NCBI RefSeq assembly: GCF_010119195.1
Contig: NZ_WRXL01000003.1
Coordinates: 448,168-512,167, forward strand
DNA: 64,000 nt
Reading direction: 5' to 3'
Source: Haloarcula salina
Lineage (GTDB): Archaea > Halobacteriota > Halobacteria > Halobacteriales > Haloarculaceae
The notes below the pieces were generated by a model. It did not search any database and had not been told where the DNA came from. It saw only the letters and a list, made by a program, of their open reading frames with translations. Within the stretch, counting starts at the first letter, position 1. Each line of letters begins with the position of its first letter. Below, piece by piece: positions 17,308 through 25,776 of this stretch. The position numbers were made by a program, and so were the translations under genes.

Positions 17308-18766
17308 CAGCGTCCTGCTCGGCCCGGACGACCGGGTTCCCCTGTAATATTCCTTCGTCCTCGGTGAGCGGCGGCCCGACCTGGATTCCGTCGGTAGTCA
17401 TGTCGAACTCACGGAGCGTCTCTTCGAACGTCCCGACCCGTTTTTTCAACACGCCGATGACCTTCCGGAGCTCGCCGTGGCTCTCGACGTGACGCAGGAA
17501 GACGACGTTGTCCGCGAGGTAGCTGATGCCCGCCTCCGTCGCCTGGAACGGCCCCGTGACGTAGTCGACTTCGTCGATCATGATGACCGTCACGCCCATG
17601 TTCTTCAGGTAGCGACCCAGTGCGTGGAGTTTTCCGGTGAGCTCGTCTTCGCGTCCCTGTATCGAGAGCTTGTACCCCTCGATCCCGTCGAGCATGACGA
17701 CGCCGACGTCGTTCCGTTCGACGGCCGTCCGAACGGTGTCGGCGAACGCCTCCGGCGAGCGATCCAGGGCCTCGATTTCCTCGACGACCAGCGAGCCGTC
17801 CGCTTCGAGGTCCGAGACGGAGATGCCGATGCTCTCACACCGATGGCGGAACGTCCGGGCCGTCTCTTCGAAGTGGTAGATGGCCGCGTTCTCTCCGCGT
17901 TTTGCTGCCTCTTGGAGGAACAGCGTCCCGGTCGTCGTCTTGCCGACCCCGGTCGGGCCGCTGATAACGCTGATTGTCCCCCGCTCGATTCCGCCGCCGA
18001 GCAGTTGGTCGATCGAATCGACGCCGGACCGGAGCTGCTCGGTCTCGAAGGCGGCTGTGTGATCGCCCGGAACCAGGCGCGGATACACCGAGAGCCCGCC
18101 CGCCTCGATGCGGACCGAGTGGGTCCCGCTCAGGCGGTCCGACCCCCGGAGCTTCGGTACCGAGAGCGTCCGCTTGTCGTCCGGGCGACCGAGTTCGACG
18201 ATGCCGTCGGCGAGGAACTGCAGGTCGTCGTCGGGCGTCGATTCGGACTGCTGGGAGGTGAACAGCACGGTCGCGTCGCTCTCCTTGAGATACCGCATGA
18301 AGGAGATGACCTCCTTGCGGAACTGGTAGTCGTCGGAGGCGAGATACCGGAACTGCGTCACCGGATCGAGGAACACGCGGTCCGGATCCACCTCCGCGAC
18401 TCGCTCCCTGATCCGGTCCCGGATCGGGTCCTGCTCGACCGACTCGGACTCGAAGATGCTGTAGGACTTGTCCTCCGCGAAGAACTCCGAGGTCGGCGAG
18501 AGGTCGAGGAACGAGACGTCGGCGAGGTCGAAGCCGAGCGACGCCGCGTTCTGTCGGATGTCTCCGGTCGGCTCTTCGAGGTTGATGAACAGGACCGTCT
18601 CGCCTGCGTCGACCCCGGCTGTCAGGAAGTGAAACCCGAGAATCGTCTTCCCCGTCCCTGGGGCTCCCCGAACCAGGTAGCTCCGATCGGCGGGGAGCCC
18701 GCCCTGGAGCACCTCGTCGAGTCCCTCGATGCCAGTCGAAACCCGGGAAATGTTCGGTTCCGCCAT
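17300..18766 (-). CDS. Two-domain KaiC-like RecA superfamily ATPase
   Basis: 488 residues with tandem RecA-like domains. Domain 1 has Walker A GAPGTGKT (34-41) and the KaiC-type catalytic Glu64-Glu65 in FINLEE; domain 2 has GPTGVGKT (270-277) and Glu300-Glu301 in HFEE. The Walker B regions are VFLDPV and VVMLDG. Unlike cyanobacterial KaiC it is not known to run a clock in haloarchaea; such proteins are thought to act as ATP-driven signalling platforms. Co-transcription with the downstream PAS histidine kinase supports a shared pathway. Confidence 0.9.
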   Translation of the reverse strand: MAEPNISRVSTGIEGLDEVLQGGLPADRSYLVRGAPGTGKTILGFHFLTAGVDAGETVLFINLEEPTGDIRQNAASLGFDLADVSFLDLSPTSEFFAEDKSYSIFESESVEQDPIRDRIRERVAEVDPDRVFLDPVTQFRYLASDDYQFRKEVISFMRYLKESDATVLFTSQQSESTPDDDLQFLADGIVELGRPDDKRTLSVPKLRGSDRLSGTHSVRIEAGGLSVYPRLVPGDHTAAFETEQLRSGVDSIDQLLGGGIERGTISVISGPTGVGKTTTGTLFLQEAAKRGENAAIYHFEETARTFRHRCESIGISVSDLEADGSLVVEEIEALDRSPEAFADTVRTAVERNDVGVVMLDGIEGYKLSIQGREDELTGKLHALGRYLKNMGVTVIMIDEVDYVTGPFQATEAGISYLADNVVFLRHVESHGELRKVIGVLKKRVGTFEETLREFDMTTDGIQVGPPLTEDEGILQGNPVVRAEQDADE

Positions 18767-18917
18767 GGTTGATGATCCCCCCTACGCTCCCGTGGTAATT
18801 AGTGTCCCGCCTCCGTTTTTCAACGGTGATACGCGGACCGGTTCGATCGACAGGAAACCGGCGGTGCTCGGAACAGCGGGCGTGTAGCCGTCGAGCGGGC
18901 GTCCCGGGCTTCGAAAT

Positions 18918-18927
18918 CCTTTTACGC
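18918..18927 (+). promoter_or_regulatory. TATA-like box of the S24e-S27ae-Kae1/Bud32 operon
   Basis: CCTTTTACGC is centred about 35 bp upstream of the S24e ATG (18958), giving a very short leader. Confidence 0.5.
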
Positions 18928-18957
18928 GCTTCGACGGGTAGATACGGACAACGAACC

Positions 18958-19266
18958 ATGGATATCGACATCATCGAGGAAGACGAAAATCCCATGTTGC
19001 ACCGAACGGACGTCCGCTTCGAGGTCGTCCACGACGAAGCCACGCCCTCCCGTCTCTCCGTGCGCGACTCGCTCGCCGCGACGCTGAACAAGGACGCCGA
19101 GGAGGTCGTCATCCACAAGCTCGACACGAAGTTCGGCATGCGAAAGACCATCGGCTACGCCAAGGTCTACGACTCCCCCGAGGCCGCCCGCGACGTCGAG
19201 CAGGACCACATGCTCGAGCGCAACAAGATCGTCGCCGACGGCGAGGAAGAGGCGGAGGAGGCATAG
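18958..19266 (+). CDS. rps24e: 30S ribosomal protein S24e
   Basis: 102 residues, normal length for archaeal S24e. N-terminal MDIDIIEEDENPMLHRTDV and the central region with KLDTKFGMRKTIGYAKVYDS are characteristic. The acidic C-terminus (EEEAEEA) is a halophilic extension. First gene of a tight operon: its stop is immediately followed by the S27ae ATG. Confidence 0.96.
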   Translation: MDIDIIEEDENPMLHRTDVRFEVVHDEATPSRLSVRDSLAATLNKDAEEVVIHKLDTKFGMRKTIGYAKVYDSPEAARDVEQDHMLERNKIVADGEEEAEEA

Positions 19267-19398
19267 ATGCCCCACAACGAGTACTACGACGACGGCGAGC
19301 TGGCCCGCGAGACCTGCCCCCGGTGTGGCGACACCGTCCTCGCCGAGCACGAGGACCGCCAGCACTGCGGCAAGTGCGGCTACACCGAGTGGAAGTAA
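19267..19398 (+). CDS. rps27ae: 30S ribosomal protein S27ae
   Basis: 43 residues. A zinc-ribbon ribosomal protein with Cys17, Cys20, Cys34 and Cys37 (CPRCG and CGKCG) and the typical ending GYTEWK. Here it stands without the ubiquitin fusion found in eukaryotes. It starts directly after the S24e stop and precedes kae1-bud32 by 9 bp, the conserved archaeal gene order. Confidence 0.95.
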   Translation: MPHNEYYDDGELARETCPRCGDTVLAEHEDRQHCGKCGYTEWK

Positions 19399-19407
19399 GG
19401 CCGCCCG

Positions 19408-21054
19408 ATGCGCGTTCTGGGTATCGAGGGAACCGCCTGGGCAGCCAGCGCTGCGGTGTTCGAGACGCCTGACCCCGCCCGGGCGACCGACGACGACCAC
19501 GTTTTCATCGAGACCGACGCTTACGCGCCCGAGAGCGGCGGCATCCACCCGCGCGAGGCCGCAGAACACATGGGCGAGGCGATTCCGACCGTCGTCGAGA
19601 CGGCCATCGCCCACGCCCGCGAGCGAGCGGCCGCGGCCGGCGAGAACGGCGTCCCGATCGACGCCGTCGCCTTCGCTCGCGGCCCGGGGCTCGGACCCTG
19701 TCTGCGCATCGTCGGCACGGCCGCCCGCGCCGTCGCCCAGCGCTTCGACGTGCCGCTCGTCGGCGTGAACCACATGGTGGCCCATCTAGAAGTGGGCCGC
19801 CACCGCTCGGGCTTCGACTCGCCGGTGTGTCTCAACGCCTCCGGCGCGAACGCCCACGTGCTCGGCTACCGGAACGGCCGCTACCGCGTGCTCGGCGAGA
19901 CGATGGACACCGGGGTCGGCAACGCCATCGACAAGTTCACCCGCCACGTCGGGTGGTCCCACCCCGGCGGCCCGAAGGTCGAGCGCCGCGCCCGCGAGGG
20001 CGAGTATCACGAACTCCCGTACGTCGTCAAGGGGATGGACTTCTCCTTCTCGGGCATCATGAGCGCCGCGAAGCAGGCCGTCGACGATGGGGTCCCAGTC
20101 GAGGACGTCTGTCGCGGCATGGAGGAGACCATCTTCGCGATGCTCACGGAAGTCTCCGAGCGGGCGCTGTCGCTGACGGGGGCCGACGAACTGGTGCTCG
20201 GCGGCGGCGTCGGCCAGAACGACCGATTGCAGGGGATGCTCGCCGAGATGTGCGACCAGCGCGGGGCCGACTTCTTCGCGCCCGAGGACCGCTTCCTTCG
20301 GGACAACGCCGGGATGATCGCGATGCTCGGGGCGACGATGTACGCCGCGGGCGACACCGTTCCGATCGCGGACTCGGGTATCGACTCGAACTTCCGGCCC
20401 GACGAGGTGGCCGTCACCTGGCGCGGCCCCGAGGAATCCGTCGACCGCCGCCGCGCGGCCGAGACCGAGGTCCAGGGCGCGGAGGCGACGGTCCGCTTCG
20501 AGGGCGACCGCGTGGTCAAGGAGCGCGTCCCGCGGAGCTATCGCCACCCCGCCCTCGACGAGCGCCTCCGCACCGAACGCACCAGACAGGAGGCCCGCCT
20601 CACCAGCGAGGCGCGCCGAAACGGCGTCCCGACGCCGCTGATCCGCGACGTGGACCCGCAGGAGGCCCGCATCGTCTTCCAGCGCGTCGGCGGGGCCGAC
20701 CTGCGCGAGGGGCTGTCCGCGTCGCGTGTCGCGGACGTGGGACGCTGGCTCGCCCGCATCCACGACGCCGGGTTCGTCCACGGCGACCCGACGACGCGGA
20801 ACGTCCGGGTCGGGGCCCGCGGCGACCGCCCGGACCGCACCGTCCTCATCGACTTCGGCCTGGGCTACTACACGCGGGAGGCCGAGGACCACGCGATGGA
20901 CATCCACGTGCTGGCCCAGTCCCTCGCCGGGACCGCCGACGACCCCGAGACGCTGCTGTCGGCCGCCGAGGACGCCTACCGGGCCGAGAGCGAGCACGCC
21001 GACGCGGTGTTCGCGAGCCTCGACGACATCGAGGGGCGCGGGCGGTATCAGTAG
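19408..21054 (+). CDS. kae1: Bifunctional tRNA threonylcarbamoyladenosine synthase Kae1 / kinase Bud32
   Basis: 548 residues: an N-terminal Kae1 (ASKHA-fold) domain to about residue 325 and a C-terminal Bud32 RIO-like kinase from about 345. Kae1 metal ligands His122 and His126 lie in NHMVAHLE. Bud32 has catalytic Asp in VHGDPTTRN and a metal-binding DFG in LIDFGLGY. As part of the KEOPS complex it adds the threonylcarbamoyl group to A37 of ANN-decoding tRNAs. Fusion of the two subunits is usual in Euryarchaeota. Confidence 0.96.
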   Translation: MRVLGIEGTAWAASAAVFETPDPARATDDDHVFIETDAYAPESGGIHPREAAEHMGEAIPTVVETAIAHARERAAAAGENGVPIDAVAFARGPGLGPCLRIVGTAARAVAQRFDVPLVGVNHMVAHLEVGRHRSGFDSPVCLNASGANAHVLGYRNGRYRVLGETMDTGVGNAIDKFTRHVGWSHPGGPKVERRAREGEYHELPYVVKGMDFSFSGIMSAAKQAVDDGVPVEDVCRGMEETIFAMLTEVSERALSLTGADELVLGGGVGQNDRLQGMLAEMCDQRGADFFAPEDRFLRDNAGMIAMLGATMYAAGDTVPIADSGIDSNFRPDEVAVTWRGPEESVDRRRAAETEVQGAEATVRFEGDRVVKERVPRSYRHPALDERLRTERTRQEARLTSEARRNGVPTPLIRDVDPQEARIVFQRVGGADLREGLSASRVADVGRWLARIHDAGFVHGDPTTRNVRVGARGDRPDRTVLIDFGLGYYTREAEDHAMDIHVLAQSLAGTADDPETLLSAAEDAYRAESEHADAVFASLDDIEGRGRYQ

Positions 21055-21258
21055 CTGCGGTGCGGCTTCGGTTGGGAGTACGGCTGGCGACGTGGGTCTG
21101 ACGCATTCGCGGCGAAGCCGCCGATTTCCCCGAAGCGACGCGGCGCTCCCGGCCTGTTTCGCCCACTTCTTGCCGTGAGCGGTCGTCTGCAGACTCCCCC
21201 CGGAGCAAAAAGGTCGGGGTGGACAAATGGTTTAACGTCGGCCCGAGTAGAGTGCCGT

Positions 21259-21534
21259 ATGGCTGACAAACCGCAGTCGGGAACGCTGTTCGGCGTGCCG
21301 TACAACTTCGAGCGACCGAGCCTCAAGCGCCTCGTCTCGTCGTACTGGAAGCCGGGCGAGGACATGCTGGTCGAGAAGCCCTTCGGAATCGGCTACACGC
21401 TGAACCTGGCGAACTGGCGCTCGTGGGTCGTTCTCGCGGTCGCCGGCGTGATGCTGTACCTCGAACGCGGCGGCGGCGAGGCGGAGTTCGACTCCGAGTC
21501 CGAGGACGAACCGGTCGAAGTCGTCGTCGACTGA
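21259..21534 (+). CDS. DUF5808 domain small membrane protein
   Basis: 91 residues. The core YNFERPSLKRLVSSYWKPGE...GIGYTLN matches the DUF5808 pattern (W-x-P...G-x-G-x-T-x-N), followed by one hydrophobic segment (about 56-71) and an acidic tail. Haloarchaeal versions have unknown roles. A TATA-like TGGTTTAACG lies about 28 bp upstream of the ATG. Confidence 0.78.
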   Translation: MADKPQSGTLFGVPYNFERPSLKRLVSSYWKPGEDMLVEKPFGIGYTLNLANWRSWVVLAVAGVMLYLERGGGEAEFDSESEDEPVEVVVD

Positions 21535-21583
21535 GCGGGACCGCTTTCGACGGCTCTTTTGTCGCCGGACGCGGTGTGCCGGT

Positions 21584-22243
21584 ATGCTCAATTTCGTCAC
21601 GACCAACCCCGGGAAGGTCCGGGAGGCGACGGCGTATCTCGACGACGAGGTCCGGCAGTTCGACTTCGACTACCCGGAGGTCCAGGCCGACGACCTGGGG
21701 ACGGTGGCCGCCGAGGGCGCGCGGGCGGCCTACCGCGCGGCAGAGGGGCCGGTCATCGTCGACGACGCGGGACTGTTCATCGACGCCTTCGACGGCTTCC
21801 CCGGGCCGTACTCGTCGTACGTCGAGGACACGGTCGGCGTCGAGCGCGTCTGGCGCATGACCGAACCCGAAGGCGACCGCGCGGCGGCGTTCAAGACGGT
21901 CATCGCGTACTGCGACGGCGAGGACTTCGCCGCCACGCCGGACCCGGTGGATCGGGCGGAGCGCCGGGGACAGGACCTCGCGGCCGACGACCGCGGCGCG
22001 GCCACGACCGACGAGCAGGTCCGCGAGGGTGACGCGAGCGGCGAGACGCTCCCGGTGAAGCTGTTCGAGGGCCGCGTCCCCGGTGAAATCGTCTCGCCGC
22101 GGGGCGAGGGCGGCTTCGGCTTCGACCCGGTCTTCGAGCACGACGGAACCACGTTCGCCGAGATGAGCACCGAGGAGAAGAACGCGGTGTCCCACCGCGG
22201 ACGGGCGCTGTCGAAGTTCGCCGAGTGGTACGGTGAGCGCTAG
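21584..22243 (+). CDS. Non-canonical purine NTP pyrophosphatase (RdgB/HAM1 family)
   Basis: 219 residues. It hydrolyses ITP/XTP/dITP to the monophosphate to keep deaminated purines out of nucleic acids. FVTTNPGKVREA at the N-terminus, VDDAGLFIDAF, PRGEGGFGFDPVF and the C-terminal NAVSHRGRAL are family signatures. It is about 30 residues longer than usual because of an acidic, low-complexity insert at roughly residues 113-155 (PDPVDRAERRGQ...SGETLPV) before the KLFEGRVPGEI strand. Its last 18 bp are repeated 115 bp downstream, where they form the start of the SDR gene. Confidence 0.92.
   Translation: MLNFVTTNPGKVREATAYLDDEVRQFDFDYPEVQADDLGTVAAEGARAAYRAAEGPVIVDDAGLFIDAFDGFPGPYSSYVEDTVGVERVWRMTEPEGDRAAAFKTVIAYCDGEDFAATPDPVDRAERRGQDLAADDRGAATTDEQVREGDASGETLPVKLFEGRVPGEIVSPRGEGGFGFDPVFEHDGTTFAEMSTEEKNAVSHRGRALSKFAEWYGER
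22225..22242 (+). repeat. Direct repeat copy 1 (3' end of the rdgB-type gene)
   Basis: An 18-bp sequence, GTGGTACGGTGAGCGCTA, covering the codons for the last residues of the pyrophosphatase and the first two bases of its stop. An exact copy is at 22340-22357. This copy also contains a GTG in a position that could once have started the following gene with an overlap. Confidence 0.9.
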
Positions 22244-22339
22244 CGAACCGTCCGTCGAGGGATGGCGGTCCGTCCCTCGGAAGTTTCAGCGGAGGCGCGA
22301 AGCGACGACGCTGAAGCCCGCGCCGACGACGGTCGGGGC
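22243..22339. other. 97-bp hairpin-rich spacer between 18-bp direct repeats
   Basis: The spacer holds two perfect inverted repeats: CGAGGGA (22256-22262) with TCCCTCG (22273-22279), and TTCAGCG (22285-22291) with CGCTGAA (22309-22315). It contains no protein gene. Its position between two copies of the upstream gene's 3' end resembles the tRNA and citrate synthase duplications in this window. Confidence 0.75.
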
Positions 22340-22357
22340 GTGGTACGGTGAGCGCTA
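22340..22357 (+). repeat. Direct repeat copy 2 (provides the start of the SDR gene)
   Basis: Exact copy of 22225-22242. The GTG inside it (22348) is the initiation codon of the SDR gene, so duplicated 3'-terminal DNA of one gene now forms the 5' end of the next. Confidence 0.88.
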
Positions 22358-23139
22358 ACGACGCGATCCGCCGCGGCGACACCGCCCTGATCACCGGCGC
22401 GTCGGGCGGCATCGGCGCGGCGCTGGCCCGGGAGTTCGCCGCGCACGGGCACGACCTCGTGCTGGTCGCCCGGCGCGAGGAGCGGCTGGCGACCCTCGCC
22501 GACGCCCTCGAAGCCGAAGGCGTCGCGGCCACGCCGCTCGCGATGGACCTGGATCGGGCGTCGGCCGCAGACGACCTCTACGACGCGGTCCACGACCGCG
22601 GCCTGGACGTGGGCGTGCTCGTCAACAACGTCGGCGTGGGGACCTACGGCCCGTTCGCCGAGAGCGACCTCGACGCCGAGCGCACCCAGCTGCGGCTGAA
22701 CGTCGTCCTCCCAGTCGAACTGACGCGGCTGTTCCTCGACGACTTCGCCGACGGCGGGGCGGTCCTGAACGTGGGGTCGGTCGCCGGGTTCCAGCCCGGC
22801 CCGTGGCTGGCGGGCTACTACGCGAGCAAGGCGTACGTCAACAGCTTCAGCGAGGCGCTGGCAGCGGAGCTTCGGGAGACGCCGGTCGACGTGACGGTGG
22901 TCTGTCCCGGCCCGGTCGACACCGAGTTCCAGGCCCGCGCGGGGATGGGCGACTCCGCGGTGGGAGCGCTCACGTCGAACACGCCCGAGGCGGTCGCGGC
23001 GGCGGCCTACGACGGCCTGGCCGCGGGTGAGGCGGTCGTCGTGCCGCGACGGGCGATGCGGGCGATCGACCTCCTCGGCCGCGTTCTGCCCCGCGGTGTC
23101 GTCCGGCGCGTCGCGAACTGGGTCAACGGCGACCGGTAA
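22348..23139 (+). CDS. SDR family oxidoreductase
   Basis: 263 residues from GTG. Rossmann-fold short-chain dehydrogenase with cofactor motif TGASGGIG near the N-terminus, NNVG, a catalytic Ser in GSVAGF, and Tyr/Lys in YYASKAY. The Arg after the second strand (ARREER) suggests NADP(H). It most resembles the DltE/YqjQ-like branch acting on hydrophobic or lipid-like carbonyls; substrate unknown. The start lies within the duplicated 18-bp repeat. No other start candidate precedes the TGASGG motif at a sensible distance. Confidence 0.9.
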   Translation: MSANDAIRRGDTALITGASGGIGAALAREFAAHGHDLVLVARREERLATLADALEAEGVAATPLAMDLDRASAADDLYDAVHDRGLDVGVLVNNVGVGTYGPFAESDLDAERTQLRLNVVLPVELTRLFLDDFADGGAVLNVGSVAGFQPGPWLAGYYASKAYVNSFSEALAAELRETPVDVTVVCPGPVDTEFQARAGMGDSAVGALTSNTPEAVAAAAYDGLAAGEAVVVPRRAMRAIDLLGRVLPRGVVRRVANWVNGDR

Positions 23140-23238
23140 CGTCAGACCTGATACCGGTCTGCCATTCGGGTACGAAGGACGATGTTCTCCCCTATTGTTC
23201 GGGTATAACTTTTTCAATTTCCGATAATCCGCGGGAGT

Positions 23239-23247
23239 GTTTATAAG
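23239..23247 (+). promoter_or_regulatory. TATA box of the transducer gene
   Basis: TGTTTATAAG stands about 27 bp upstream of the ATG at 23270, indicating a leaderless mRNA and arguing against an in-frame start at 23237 that would lie within the box. Confidence 0.7.
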
Positions 23248-23269
23248 CCGTACGTCGAAAGCGTTCGGT

Positions 23270-24976
23270 ATGCCTACAGACCCGGTCGAACGCTACAAAC
23301 AGTTCATACGGAAGACGCTCGCCATCGCCGGCGTCTCCGAGTCTATCGAGCGGAAGGTGCTCGCCGCCGTCGGCCTACAGTTCGCGGCGTCCGTCGCGCT
23401 GGCGCTCGTCTCGGTCGTCACGAGTGGGACCCTCCAACTCCTCCTGACCGCGGCGCTGCTTGCTGGGGCGGTGGTCGCGTTCGCGAATACCGTGTTCATC
23501 ACGCGTGAGGACCTCGTCGAACCGGTCGTCGCGATGGCCGAGAGCGCGGACCACATCGCCGCCGGCGAGCTCGACGGCGACCTGCCCGAGAGCGACCGCG
23601 ACGACGAGGTCGCGAGTCTGCTGGCGTCGTTCCGCTCGATGCACGCGTACCTCGAAACGGTCTCCGAGCAGGCCGACGCGCTCTCCAGACAGGAGTTCGA
23701 CGCCGACGTCCTCGACGAGGACGTGCCGGGCACCTTCGGCCGGTCCTTGGAGCGGATGGCGGCGAGCATGGACGACTACACCACCGAACTCAAGGCGATG
23801 ACGAGCGACCTCGAACGCCGGTCGCAGGCCCTCAACGACCTCGTCGTCGCCTTCGGCGAGGCCGCCGAACGAGCCAAGGACGGCGACCTGACGGCGACCA
23901 TCGACGAGGAGTTCGCGGCCGTCGACGACGAGCAGTTCGCGGCCGTCGTCGAGAACTACAACGACCTCGTGACGACGCTCGGGGACACCGTCGGGACCGT
24001 CACCGCGTTCGCCGACGAGGTCGACGACACGAGCGATCACGTCACCCGGAGCGTCAGAGAGATCGACCGCGCCAGCGACGAGATCGCTCGCTCGGTCCAG
24101 GAGATTTCGGCCGGTGCGAGCCAGCAGTCGGACCGCCACGCCGACGTGGCCTCCGAGATGAACACGCTGTCGGCGACGGTCGAGGAGATCGCCGCGACCG
24201 CCGAGAACGCCGCCGACACCGCCGACAAGGCGACCCAGCGGGGACGGGAGGGGCGCGCCGACGCCGAGGCGGCCATCGACGAACTCGACGAGATGGAGAC
24301 CCGGATCGGCGACATCGCCGCGTCCGTCGAGAGCCTGGGCGACCAGATCGGCGAGATCGACGAGATCGTGGATGTCATCACCGACATCGCCGAGCAGACC
24401 AACATGCTCGCGCTGAACGCCTCCATCGAGGCCGCTCGCGCCGACGGCGAGGGCGACGGGTTCGCCGTCGTCGCCGACGAGGTGAAGACGCTCGCCGAGG
24501 AGACCCACGACGCCGCGACCGACGTGTCGAACCGCATCGAGGCGGTCCAGACGGAGGCGACCGAGACGGTGACCGACGTGGAGGCGACGAACCAGCAGGT
24601 GACCGACAGCGTCGAGACCATCGAGTCGGCGCTGCGGGACTTCGAGGACATCGTCGACGTGCTCGGGGAGGTCAACGACTCGATTCAGGAGATCTCGGCC
24701 GCGACCGCGGAGCAGTCCGACACCACGCAGGAGGTCGTCGACATGGTCGACGAGGTGGCGTCGGTGAGCGAACAGACCAGCGAGGAGTCCGAGTCCGTCG
24801 CCGCCGCGACCGAGGAACAGACCGCGACCATCACCGAGGTGACCGACGAGGTGCAGGCGATGGCGTCACGGACCGACGACCTACAGGACGTGCTCGACGA
24901 GTTCGAGGTCGCCGAGGAAGCGGTCGGCACGTCGGGCCCGGTCGACGAGTCGACCACCGTGCCGGCCGACGACTAG
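23270..24976 (+). CDS. Halobacterial transducer (methyl-accepting chemotaxis-type protein)
   Basis: 568 residues. Two close transmembrane helices (about 33-51 and 55-77) with only a short turn between them are followed by a HAMP domain (about 80-135), a second HAMP-like/linker coiled coil, and a long MCP signalling domain with the CheA/CheW-binding tip [17 protein letters not shown]. There is no extracytoplasmic sensor, so it senses either a membrane or cytosolic cue or a partner protein. Glu/Gln-rich heptads flanking the tip are candidate methylation sites. It converges with the PIN-like gene; both stop codons share a CTAG. Confidence 0.93.
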   Translation: MPTDPVERYKQFIRKTLAIAGVSESIERKVLAAVGLQFAASVALALVSVVTSGTLQLLLTAALLAGAVVAFANTVFITREDLVEPVVAMAESADHIAAGELDGDLPESDRDDEVASLLASFRSMHAYLETVSEQADALSRQEFDADVLDEDVPGTFGRSLERMAASMDDYTTELKAMTSDLERRSQALNDLVVAFGEAAERAKDGDLTATIDEEFAAVDDEQFAAVVENYNDLVTTLGDTVGTVTAFADEVDDTSDHVTRSVREIDRASDEIARSVQEISAGASQQSDRHADVASEMNTLSATVEEIAATAENAADTADKATQRGREGRADAEAAIDELDEMETRIGDIAASVESLGDQIGEIDEIVDVITDIAEQTNMLALNASIEAARADGEGDGFAVVADEVKTLAEETHDAATDVSNRIEAVQTEATETVTDVEATNQQVTDSVETIESALRDFEDIVDVLGEVNDSIQEISAATAEQSDTTQEVVDMVDEVASVSEQTSEESESVAAATEEQTATITEVTDEVQAMASRTDDLQDVLDEFEVAEEAVGTSGPVDESTTVPADD

Positions 24977-25449
24977 GCTCTCGGGTCCCGATCCGGGCCG
25001 GGGTAGGGACCGCTTTCTACGACGGCGTACAGCGATTCCGCATCGAACAGACGGGCGAAGGCGTCCGGCGGTCTGACGCTCAACGACGTGTGCCGACTGA
25101 GCGACGCGGCGGTCTTCGCGCTCCGCAGTCGGTCGTCGTAGGAGAGCAGATGCGCCGCGCCGCCCCGATAGGCGGCGGCCAGCGCGGGGTGGTCGCCGTC
25201 GGGGTGGTCGACCAGTTCGCACTCGGCGTCGAGGCGCGCCCGCCAGTCGGCCGCCAGGGCCGCGTCGGCGAGGTCGCGGACGACGGCGGTCGCGTCGTCG
25301 AGCAGCGCCTCGCTCGCGACCAGCGTGACCCACGAGTGCCGGCGGACGTGATCGATGGCCGCCCGGGCGTCGCCGTCGGGGCCACACAGCAGATCCGCGG
25401 CGAGCACGTCCGCGTCGGCGACGACGCGAGCGGGCGAGGTCTCAGGCAT
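24973..25449 (-). CDS. PIN-domain-like protein (DUF7384-type)
   Basis: 158 residues. It begins with a PIN-type strand [13 protein letters not shown] carrying the first acidic residue, then SEALLDD, and a C-terminal half [25 protein letters not shown] that matches the late PIN motif (acidic residue, helix, GA-x-x-LLSYD). The acidic constellation is compatible with a metal-dependent RNase as in VapC. Its ATG overlaps the TGA of a 34-codon upstream ORF. A toxin-like ribonuclease is plausible, as is an RNA-processing role; DUF7384 as family name is from memory. Confidence 0.75.
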   Translation of the reverse strand: MPETSPARVVADADVLAADLLCGPDGDARAAIDHVRRHSWVTLVASEALLDDATAVVRDLADAALAADWRARLDAECELVDHPDGDHPALAAAYRGGAAHLLSYDDRLRSAKTAASLSRHTSLSVRPPDAFARLFDAESLYAVVESGPYPGPDRDPRA

Positions 25450-25546
25450 CGCCGTCCTCGGCCCGGTGTTCGGCCAGCGTCTCGCGGACGGTCTCGACCG
25501 TCGTCTGGTACTCCGTCGCGCGCTCGAAGAGGGTCGCCCAGGTCAT
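25442..25546 (-). CDS. 34-residue ORF coupled to the PIN-like gene
   Basis: ATG at 25546, stop TGA at 25442-25444, overlapping the ATG of the PIN-like gene (ATGCCTGA). The peptide starts MTWATLFERATEYQTTVE and is predicted as one or two amphipathic helices with a charged C-terminus. Similar short proteins occur in haloarchaea, but I cannot name a family. The overlap indicates translational coupling; by position it could be an antitoxin-like partner, which is inference. Confidence 0.65.
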   Translation of the reverse strand: MTWATLFERATEYQTTVETVRETLAEHRAEDGDA

Positions 25547-25776
25547 ACCGGGAGACAGGGTCGCGCCGGTGAAAAAGCCGCGCCGTCTGTCGCCCGTCGT
25601 CCGCCCGTCTGACGGGTGTTTATGCGTACCGATTCCCTCCGAACCGATACGGGCGCGCTTCGACGGCCTCAGTGTGTGTCGGTGACACTGACCGCCATCC
25701 TATCCTCCCCTCACGCGCGCCCGGACACCGCGATCCTCCCTTTCGATACTCTCTCCCCGAGTGCCGTCTCCGCGAC

